Below are positions 1 to 5,193 of a DNA stretch of 7,427 nt, piece by piece (the first letter of the stretch is position 1; every line of letters begins with the position of its first letter). The position numbers and the translations under genes were made by a program. The DNA is taken from assembly GCA_017399665.1 (NCBI GenBank), contig JAFQBR010000258.1, positions 1 through 7,427 of the forward strand. The letters are read 5' to 3'. The notes beneath the pieces were generated by a model. That model did no database searches, was not told the origin of the DNA, and worked only from the letters and a program-made list of their open reading frames with translations. The DNA is from Clostridia bacterium. GTDB taxonomy: Bacteria; Bacillota_A; Clostridia; Christensenellales; Borkfalkiaceae.

Positions 1-324
1 GCAAAGGTTGGCGATTGTAAAAATTATTATGCTACAAATAACACTGCGTTTAGTGAGGTTGGATTATCGACTGATAGAAAAATATTTGCGGACGTGTTTA
101 ATATTTTACGCTTTAACCGTTTTTACGGAAAAAGCAGTATTGACGTAGCGTTAGGTATTGTAAACGAAAATATTTCACAATATCAAATTATCTTTTGTTT
201 AGAGGTGTTTTTGGAACTTGGAATTTTCACCTTTAATCAAGGCTCACTTCAGTTCGTTCCAGGTGTAAAAAGTGATTTGGCAACTTCTAAAATTTATAAG
301 GCAGTAAAAGAAACTCAAATATAA
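1..324 (+). CDS. recJ: Single-stranded-DNA-specific exonuclease RecJ, C-terminal end (5' truncated by window edge)
   Basis: The reading frame is open from base 1 to the TAA at 322-324, giving 107 residues. A GTG at 94 could be taken for a start, but the frame continues upstream without a stop, so this is the tail of a larger protein. The tail matches the end of clostridial RecJ: an Arg-Lys-Ile-Phe segment leading a small helical region, a helix reading CLEVFLELGIF, then a short strand and the closing KSDLATSKIYKAV, which resembles the family's usual 'K-x-DL-x-x-S-x-x-Y' ending. RecJ is a 5'-3' single-strand DNA exonuclease in recombination and mismatch/base-excision repair. The catalytic DHH and DHHA1 domains lie outside the window, so activity cannot be judged. 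Its position just upstream of rel is typical of Firmicutes and supports the call. The apt gene often found between them is absent. Confidence 0.72.
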   Translation, partial: AKVGDCKNYYATNNTAFSEVGLSTDRKIFADVFNILRFNRFYGKSSIDVALGIVNENISQYQIIFCLEVFLELGIFTFNQGSLQFVPGVKSDLATSKIYKAVKETQI

Positions 325-387
325 AAGTGGCTGTATAAGTCGATTAACGCTACATTTTGTTTAATTTATAACGGTTTAGGTAATTAT

Positions 388-2529
388 ATGTTAGAACTTC
401 TTGAAAAGATTTCAAATATATATAAAAGAGAAGACGCTGAAGTTTTAGTTAAGGCGTATTACTATGCACGTGATGCACATAAGGGGCAAAAGCGCGCTTC
501 GGGCGAAGAGTATTTTACTCATCCTTGCGCTGTTGCGGAAATTCTTATTTCACTCGGCATGGATTATACGACTGTAGCTTCAGCCTTTTTGCATGACGTT
601 ATAGAGGATACTCCTGCCACAGAAGACGATATTCGCAGAGAATTTGGTGAAGAAATTTTAACGCTAGTTAACGGCGTTACAAAGTTAGACAAAATCGAGT
701 TTAAATCACAGGAAGAAGAACAGGCTGAAAACTTTAAAAAGATTTTTGTTTCAATGGCGAAAGACATAAGGGTTATTATTATAAAGCTTGCCGACCGTTT
801 GCATAATATGCGTTCGCTTAACTTCCTTTCAAAAGAACGTCAGCTTCGTATGGCGCGTGAAACGCTTGAAATTTATGCTCCTCTAGCTGGAAGACTTGGT
901 ATTTCTCAAATTAAATGTGAACTTGAAGATTTGTGTTTAAAGTATATTGATGCAGCAGCTTACGAGTTTTTATCTGAAAACATTCACGCAAAACTTGAAG
1001 AAAGAAAGGTCTTTGTTAACTCCGTTGTTAAAGAATTGCGTGTTGTTTTGGATGAGTCTAATATAAAGGGCGAAGTCGTTGGAAGACCTAAGCATTTCTA
1101 TTCAATATATAAGAAGATGAAGGGCGGAAAGGAACTTGAACAAATTTACGATCTTACTGCCGTTCGTGTTATCGTTCAAACTGTTGACGAATGTTACGAA
1201 ATTCTTGGCAAAATCCATAAAAAGTGGAAGCCAATTCCGGGCAGAATTAAAGATTATATCGCTATGCCTAAGCCAAATATGTATCAAAGCTTACACACTA
1301 CCGTTGTAACGAGCTTTGGTAAAATATTTGAAATTCAAATAAGAACTTATGCAATGCACAGAACGGCTGAATTCGGTATCGCTGCGCATTGGAAATATAA
1401 AGAAAATTCTGAAGCCGAAAACACTGCTTTTGATCACAGACTTGACTGGATTCGTGAGGTTATGGAATGGCAGGGCGATCTTACTGACGGCACGGAATTT
1501 TTGCAGTCCTTGAAAGGTGACATATACGCAAGCGAGTGCTTAGTATTTACCCCAAATGGCGAAGTTTTAAGCTTGCCAACGGATTCTACACCTATCGACT
1601 TTGCGTTTAGAATTCACACGGAAGTAGGTAACCGCTGTGTTGGTGCAAAGGTTAACGGCAAGATGGTACCCCTTAGCAGCACGCTTGAAACAGGCGACGT
1701 TGTAGAAATTATTACCTCAAAAAATTCAAAAGGTCCTTCGTGGGACTGGCTTAAAATAGTTAAATCAACCGGCGCAAAGGCAAAAATTAAAGCTTTTTAC
1801 AAGCGCCAAATGGCAGAAGAAAAGATTAAAATTGGTAAATCAATGCTTGAAGCAGAGGCAAAAAACAGGGGGTATTCATTCTCTAGTTTATTAAACCCTG
1901 TTAGCTTTGCGACTATTGCCGCAAAAATGTCTTTTTCAACGCATGAAGAAATGTTTGCTGCTGTTGGTTGCGGAGCTGTTTCAGTTGGTCAAATCATTTA
2001 TAAATTAATTGATTTATGTAAGCCGGAAACTGAAGAGGTAATAAATCCTAACGAAACAAATAGAGTAATTTACACACATAAGCAGTCAAGTGGCGGGGTA
2101 ATAATTAAAGGAATGGAAGGACTGCTTGTTCGTTTTGCGGGCTGTTGCAATCCTGTTCCTGGTGACGAAATCGTTGGTTTCGTTTCAAGAGGAAGGGGTG
2201 TTTGTATTCACAGGGCGGACTGCCCGAACATGAGAAACGAAGACCCTGAAAGATTGTTGGAAGCAAAATGGAGCGGTAAAGAGGGAAGTTATACAACTAG
2301 TATAAAAATTACAGCAACCGAAAATGCGCCACTTCTTTCTATTGTTTCTTCAGTATGTAAGCAGTTAGGTTTATTTGTTATGTCAATCAACGGGCGTATT
2401 GATAACAAAGCGCGCGTTGCTATAGTAGATATGACTATAAAGCTTAATAAAAAAGGCGATTTAGATGAGTTACTTACAAGGCTAAAAAGCGAACACGACG
2501 TCATTGACGTATTTAGAACGGTTATTTAA
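388..2529 (+). CDS. relA: Bifunctional (p)ppGpp synthetase/hydrolase Rel (RelA/SpoT family, long RSH)
   Basis: Rel makes (p)ppGpp from ATP and GTP/GDP on starved ribosomes and also hydrolyses it, so it sets the stringent response. At 713 residues it is full length, with every domain present. The HD hydrolase domain (about 20-180) has its metal ligands in H45, the H69-D70 pair followed by E73-D74, and D136 in LADRLHN. The synthetase domain (about 230-340) has RPKHFYSIYKKM at 233-244, D255 in YDLTAVR, Y299 in MYQSLHTTV (guanine stacking) and E315 in FEIQIRT. R286-I-K288-D289 fits the RxKD signature of bifunctional enzymes rather than the ExDD of synthetase-only RelA. The TGS domain is about 383-445 with H410. 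A helical region precedes the zinc-finger-like segment (C586, C587, H608, C612), and an ACT domain runs about 635-713. ATG 388 is preceded by a weak TAGG at 377-380. The next gene starts 2 bases after the stop. Both catalytic sites look intact, so both activities are expected. Confidence 0.96.
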   Translation: MLELLEKISNIYKREDAEVLVKAYYYARDAHKGQKRASGEEYFTHPCAVAEILISLGMDYTTVASAFLHDVIEDTPATEDDIRREFGEEILTLVNGVTKLDKIEFKSQEEEQAENFKKIFVSMAKDIRVIIIKLADRLHNMRSLNFLSKERQLRMARETLEIYAPLAGRLGISQIKCELEDLCLKYIDAAAYEFLSENIHAKLEERKVFVNSVVKELRVVLDESNIKGEVVGRPKHFYSIYKKMKGGKELEQIYDLTAVRVIVQTVDECYEILGKIHKKWKPIPGRIKDYIAMPKPNMYQSLHTTVVTSFGKIFEIQIRTYAMHRTAEFGIAAHWKYKENSEAENTAFDHRLDWIREVMEWQGDLTDGTEFLQSLKGDIYASECLVFTPNGEVLSLPTDSTPIDFAFRIHTEVGNRCVGAKVNGKMVPLSSTLETGDVVEIITSKNSKGPSWDWLKIVKSTGAKAKIKAFYKRQMAEEKIKIGKSMLEAEAKNRGYSFSSLLNPVSFATIAAKMSFSTHEEMFAAVGCGAVSVGQIIYKLIDLCKPETEEVINPNETNRVIYTHKQSSGGVIIKGMEGLLVRFAGCCNPVPGDEIVGFVSRGRGVCIHRADCPNMRNEDPERLLEAKWSGKEGSYTTSIKITATENAPLLSIVSSVCKQLGLFVMSINGRIDNKARVAIVDMTIKLNKKGDLDELLTRLKSEHDVIDVFRTVI

Positions 2530-2531
2530 TA

Positions 2532-3152
2532 ATGGAACTAAAAATAATAACAATCCCCGTAGGTCCGTTGGGCGTCAACTGCTATATCGTTTATAAGAAT
2601 TCGAACGATAAAGCATTGATAATCGACCCCGGCGGGGACTTTTCTCTTATAGAGGAACAATTAAAAATAATAAATAAATGCGCAGGTGCTGTATTTGTTA
2701 CTCATTGTCATTTCGACCACGTTATGGCAGTTAAGCAGTTTAATATGATGGGCGTTCCTGTGTTTATGAATGAAAAAGAGTTGGATTTTATAAATTCAAA
2801 CGCGAATTTAGCAAAATATTTTGGCATTAAATTTATACCGTTTAGTGTCGATAATCGACTTATAGAGGGGTTTTTGGATATTTGTGGGTATAAAATTCAG
2901 GTTTTTGGAACCCCCGGACACACTATTGGCAGTGTTTGCTTGCAAATTGAAGATGCTCTTTTTACAGGGGATACGCTTTTTAAAGAAAGCTACGGCAGAA
3001 CGGACTTTCCAACAGGGAGTATGAAACAACTTGTTTTAAGTATAAAAAAGCTTTTTGCTATGGATGAAAATTTAAGAGTTTATCCCGGTCATAACGAACC
3101 GACCACTATAAAAGCAGAAAAAATATATAATCCGATAAATCTTCTTTTATAA
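2532..3152 (+). CDS. Metallo-beta-lactamase-fold hydrolase, glyoxalase II-like (YcbL/YqgX type)
   Basis: This is a 206-residue single-domain MBL-fold protein, probably a cytosolic zinc hydrolase acting on thioesters or a related substrate. The metal-site motifs occur in order: T57-H-C-H-F-D-H63 (HxHxDH), H130 in TPGHTIGS, D147 in FTGDTLF and H187 in YPGHNEPT. All expected ligands are present, so it should be active. The N-terminal segment (VGPLGVNCYIV, then IIDPGGD at 30-36) is typical of the short glyoxalase II-like group. It lacks the C-terminal helical domain that binds glutathione in classical GloB (about 250 residues), so hydroxyacylglutathione hydrolase would be an over-call. No signal peptide is visible. 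The ATG lies 2 bases after the rel stop, with only a weak purine run (AGAACGG) inside the end of rel, suggesting translational coupling. MBL genes of this type are often found between rel and hemZ in clostridia; the functional link is unknown. Confidence 0.9.
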   Translation: MELKIITIPVGPLGVNCYIVYKNSNDKALIIDPGGDFSLIEEQLKIINKCAGAVFVTHCHFDHVMAVKQFNMMGVPVFMNEKELDFINSNANLAKYFGIKFIPFSVDNRLIEGFLDICGYKIQVFGTPGHTIGSVCLQIEDALFTGDTLFKESYGRTDFPTGSMKQLVLSIKKLFAMDENLRVYPGHNEPTTIKAEKIYNPINLLL

Positions 3153-3183
3153 GAGCAAACGCAAAAAAAGACGTGAAGAAATT

Positions 3184-4539
3184 ATGGTTACAACTAATAT
3201 TGAAAGATTAGAGGGCGAGCTTAACGAGGTTTTAAACGAGTTTGCCAAAATTGAAGAATTAAATATAGAAGTAAAATTTATAGATAAGGGTAACCTCTTT
3301 GAATATTTAGTTATTTGTGACGGAAATATTAATCCTTATTCTTTTAACGTACATTTTACTAACGAGCTTGAAAGAAAGCGCGTGATAAAAAGATATGCAA
3401 AGCTTTCTTTATACCGCTATCTATCTAATGCCCTCAATAAAAAATTGCCGTGGGGCGCGCTAACAGGAATACGTCCTACAAAGCTCTTTTATCAACAGGG
3501 TGAAGATGCTGAAAGATTTTTAAAAGAAGAGATGGAAGTGTCGCAAAAAAAGTATGACGTATTGCAAAATATTTACAATGCGCAAAAAAATTATTATGAG
3601 ATTAGCGAAGAAAACACGGCCTTATATATTGGCATTCCTTTTTGTCCAACGCGTTGTTCTTATTGTTCTTTTATCTCTTGCGAAATTGGTAAGCTAAGTG
3701 CCGTTAACGAATATATAGAGGCACTTTGTAAAGAAATTAAGCATGCAAAAACGCTAATTCACAACTTAAGAAGCGTTTATATTGGCGGTGGTACGCCAAT
3801 ATCGCCAAGCATAGAAAATATTCGCAAGGTTTTAGATGCGGTTGGACCTGTTGACGTTGAGTACACCGTTGAAGCAGGTAGAGCAGATTGTATAAATAAA
3901 GAGGTGCTTGCTCTTTTAAAGGATTACGGTGTTAATAGAGTTTGCGTTAACCCCCAAACCTTTAATAATGACACTTTAAAACTTATGGGCAGAAATCATA
4001 CGGCTGAAGAAGCTGTTGAAAAATATCATCTAGCAAAATCATTTGGTTTTAAGGTTAATATGGATCTAATTGCAGGATTACCCCTTGAAACTTACGAGGT
4101 TTTTAAAGAGAGTTTAGAAAAAGCAATATCTTTACGTCCTGAAAATATAACGGTTCACACTCTATCTTTAAAGAAAGGCTCTAAACTAAAAGAACTTTGT
4201 GAAAGATTGCCAGAGGGTGAAGTTGCAAAAATGATAGATTATTCTTCTATTAGGCTTGAAGAAGAGGGCTATAGTCCATATTATTTATACCGTCAAAAAT
4301 ATCAGTCCGGCAACTTAGAAAACACAGGTTACTCTTTGCCCGGTGAAGAGTGTAAATATAATATCGACGTAATGGAGGAAATAGCCCAGAATATTGCGTG
4401 CGGAGCAAACGCAGTTTCAAAACGTATTTTTGTTAACGAAAACAGAATTGAGCGTATAGGCGCGCCCAAAGACGTCAAAACTTATATAGAAAAATTGGAT
4501 AAACTGCTTGAAGAGAAGCAAAAACTTTTCACACTATAA
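3184..4539 (+). CDS. hemZ: HemZ-type radical SAM protein (annotated as oxygen-independent coproporphyrinogen III oxidase-like)
   Basis: This 451-residue protein belongs to the HemN/HemW/HemZ superfamily of radical SAM enzymes. The 4Fe-4S/SAM motif is C154-PTR-C158-SY-C161 inside IPFCPTRCSYCSF. SAM-binding GGGTP is at 201-205, VEAGR at 229-233, VNPQTFN at 255-261 and NMDLIAGLP at 292-300. The segment from 367 (LYRQKYQSGNLENTGYS) is the HemZ hallmark. An N-terminal domain of about 145 residues, with WGALTGIRPTKLF at 90-102, precedes the radical SAM core and is also HemZ-specific; HemN and HemW lack it. HemZ is named for anaerobic coproporphyrinogen III oxidation in Bacillus, but many heme-free anaerobes carry it and its real reaction there is unclear. 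ATG 3184 has a GTGAAG-like ribosome site at 3173-3178. The 31-base gap after the MBL gene suggests the same operon. In many clostridia hisS-aspS follows; here it does not. Confidence 0.9.
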   Translation: MVTTNIERLEGELNEVLNEFAKIEELNIEVKFIDKGNLFEYLVICDGNINPYSFNVHFTNELERKRVIKRYAKLSLYRYLSNALNKKLPWGALTGIRPTKLFYQQGEDAERFLKEEMEVSQKKYDVLQNIYNAQKNYYEISEENTALYIGIPFCPTRCSYCSFISCEIGKLSAVNEYIEALCKEIKHAKTLIHNLRSVYIGGGTPISPSIENIRKVLDAVGPVDVEYTVEAGRADCINKEVLALLKDYGVNRVCVNPQTFNNDTLKLMGRNHTAEEAVEKYHLAKSFGFKVNMDLIAGLPLETYEVFKESLEKAISLRPENITVHTLSLKKGSKLKELCERLPEGEVAKMIDYSSIRLEEEGYSPYYLYRQKYQSGNLENTGYSLPGEECKYNIDVMEEIAQNIACGANAVSKRIFVNENRIERIGAPKDVKTYIEKLDKLLEEKQKLFTL

Positions 4540-4563
4540 TAAAAAAACAACTATTCTTACCTA

Positions 4564-4585
4564 AATATTAAATATTTTTAATATT
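4564..4585. repeat. All-A/T inverted repeat downstream of hemZ
   Basis: AATATTAAA at 4564-4572 is the perfect reverse complement of TTTAATATT at 4577-4585, with a 4-base TATT loop. It begins 25 bases after the hemZ stop. It contains no G-C pair and no T tract follows on the + strand, so it is a poor intrinsic terminator. It may be a 3' stabilising hairpin or merely a consequence of the A+T-rich spacer. No better terminator is visible between hemZ and the rpsO promoter candidate. Confidence 0.35.
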
Positions 4586-4620
4586 ATTTATAAAAAAATG
4601 AAAAATTGCCCTAAAAACGT

Positions 4621-4650
4621 TTTACTTTTTTATGCGTTTTGTGGTAATAT
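4621..4650 (+). promoter_or_regulatory. Candidate sigma-A promoter for rpsO
   Basis: TTTACT at 4621-4626 could serve as the -35 element, and TAATAT at 4645-4650 as the -10, with an 18-base spacer. A TG at 4642-4643, one base upstream of the -10, gives an extended -10 (TGnTAATAT), which would offset the weak -35. An overlapping TATTAT at 4648-4653 is an alternative -10. Transcription would start near 4657, leaving an 80-base leader that begins just before the leader hairpin. This is assigned by pattern and position only. Confidence 0.5.
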
Positions 4651-4663
4651 TATCAAGGTACTT

Positions 4664-4702
4664 TGCCAATGTTTAACGAGAACTCGACGTTTTGCATTGG
4701 TA
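4664..4702 (+). promoter_or_regulatory. rpsO 5' leader stem-loop (candidate S15 autoregulatory element)
   Basis: TGCCAATG (4664-4671) pairs with CATTGGTA (4695-4702) in an 8-bp stem that includes a G-U pair (4665/4701) next to a C-G pair. A symmetric 3x3 internal loop separates it from an inner stem, AACG (4675-4678) with CGTT (4688-4691), closed by a 9-base loop. It lies 19 bases upstream of the Shine-Dalgarno. S15 is known to bind structured leaders of its own mRNA in several bacteria, and G-U/G-C pairs are part of the known recognition features in 16S rRNA. Whether this stem is such a site is inferred from its position and shape; I cannot match it to a described S15 leader class. Confidence 0.45.
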
Positions 4703-4721
4703 TAAGCGAATAAAATTCCAT

Positions 4722-4727
4722 AGGAGG
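4722..4727 (+). promoter_or_regulatory. Strong Shine-Dalgarno deciding the rpsO start
   Basis: AGGAGG is 9 bases upstream of ATG 4737, an optimal ribosome site. It fixes the start at 4737 rather than at the in-frame TTG at 4692, which has no ribosome site and lies inside the leader hairpin. Confidence 0.9.
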
Positions 4728-4736
4728 ATAAAGCAA

Positions 4737-4991
4737 ATGGATAAACTATCTATCATCAATCAGTACAAGACAAGTGAAAACGATACCGGTTCAGTTGACG
4801 TTCAAGTTGCATTACTTACAGAAAGAATTAATCACTTAAACGCACACTTAGCTGCAAATCCTAACGACAATCACTCACGTCGTGGTCTTTTAAAGATGGT
4901 TGGTCGCAGAAAAGGTTTACTTGATTATCTAAAATCAACAGATATTAACAAGTACAGAGACCTTATTGCAAGACTCGGCCTCAGAAAGTAA
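4737..4991 (+). CDS. rpsO: 30S ribosomal protein S15
   Basis: This 84-residue protein binds the central domain of 16S rRNA early in 30S assembly and forms an intersubunit bridge. Family landmarks are unmistakable: [17 protein letters not shown] at 16-32, the [20 protein letters not shown] block at 46-65 containing the rRNA-contacting His-Ser-Arg-Arg, and the ending [12 protein letters not shown]. The usual length is 87-89 residues. This copy is a few residues shorter at the N terminus, starting [11 protein letters not shown] where others start MSLTxEEKxxII; the loss lies outside the rRNA-binding core. The start is fixed by AGGAGG 9 bases upstream. It has its own promoter candidate and leader hairpin upstream and a strong terminator after it, so it may be transcribed alone despite the conserved adjacency to pnp. 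Confidence 0.97.
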   Translation: MDKLSIINQYKTSENDTGSVDVQVALLTERINHLNAHLAANPNDNHSRRGLLKMVGRRKGLLDYLKSTDINKYRDLIARLGLRK

Positions 4992-5004
4992 TTTTGTTAA
5001 AACG

Positions 5005-5035
5005 GGGGAGCGCTTTTATAATGCTCCCCTTTTTT
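5005..5035 (+). terminator. Intrinsic terminator after rpsO
   Basis: GGGGAGC (5005-5011) pairs perfectly with GCTCCCC (5023-5029) across an 11-base A/T-rich loop, followed at once by six Ts (5030-5035). The stem begins 13 bases after the rpsO stop. This is a textbook rho-independent terminator and should separate most rpsO transcription from pnp, although partial read-through, as in the E. coli rpsO-pnp attenuator, cannot be excluded. Confidence 0.92.
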
Positions 5036-5066
5036 ACAGCTTTGCAAAAGTTGGTCTATAAGCGCG

Positions 5067-5096
5067 TTAACAGTGCTTTCGGTCAAAGATTTTAAT
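5067..5096 (+). promoter_or_regulatory. Candidate sigma-A promoter for pnp
   Basis: TTAACA (5067-5072) matches the -35 consensus at 5 of 6 positions and TTTAAT (5091-5096) matches the -10 at 5 of 6, with an 18-base spacer. It lies between the rpsO terminator and pnp, where a promoter would be needed. Transcription would start near 5103, giving a leader of about 90 bases. No experimental support is visible; the assignment rests on consensus match and position. Confidence 0.6.
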
Positions 5097-5123
5097 GATA
5101 TTGGGGTAGTTAATAAGTAGAAT

Positions 5124-5158
5124 GCGCCGAAAAACAAAAATATAAACACAGTCGGCGT
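5124..5158 (+). promoter_or_regulatory. pnp 5' leader stem-loop with A-rich loop
   Basis: GCGCCGA (5124-5130) pairs with TCGGCGT (5152-5158) in a 7-bp stem (one G-U), closed by a 21-base loop of almost only A, C and T, rich in A runs. No T tract follows, so it is not a terminator. It sits about 25 bases ahead of the AAGGAG ribosome site of pnp. In E. coli the pnp leader folds into a hairpin that RNase III cuts, after which PNPase represses its own translation. This stem is much shorter than an RNase III substrate, so only the general idea of leader control carries over. Confidence 0.45.
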
Positions 5159-5193
5159 TACCATAAAACGGATAGAGAGTATAAGGAGAACAA

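Noticed and set aside
94..324. A separate 76-residue gene starting at GTG 94
   Set aside because: The same frame is open back to base 1 and the whole 107-residue stretch reads as a RecJ C terminus, so GTG 94 is an internal valine codon.
344..372. Promoter for rel: TTAACG-17-TATAAC
   Set aside because: The boxes are reasonable, but transcription would start near 379, inside the weak ribosome site and only about 9 bases before ATG 388. Co-transcription with recJ is simpler.
388..2529. Preference for GAC over GAT when the next codon starts with G in rel
   Set aside because: My count was about 9 of 13 against 9 of 22, too few to separate from chance within one gene.
4692..4736. N-terminal extension of S15 by 15 residues from a TTG at 4692
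   Set aside because: The extension lies inside the leader hairpin, has no ribosome site and would translate the AGGAGG itself; S15 family length and the strong Shine-Dalgarno both point to ATG 4737.
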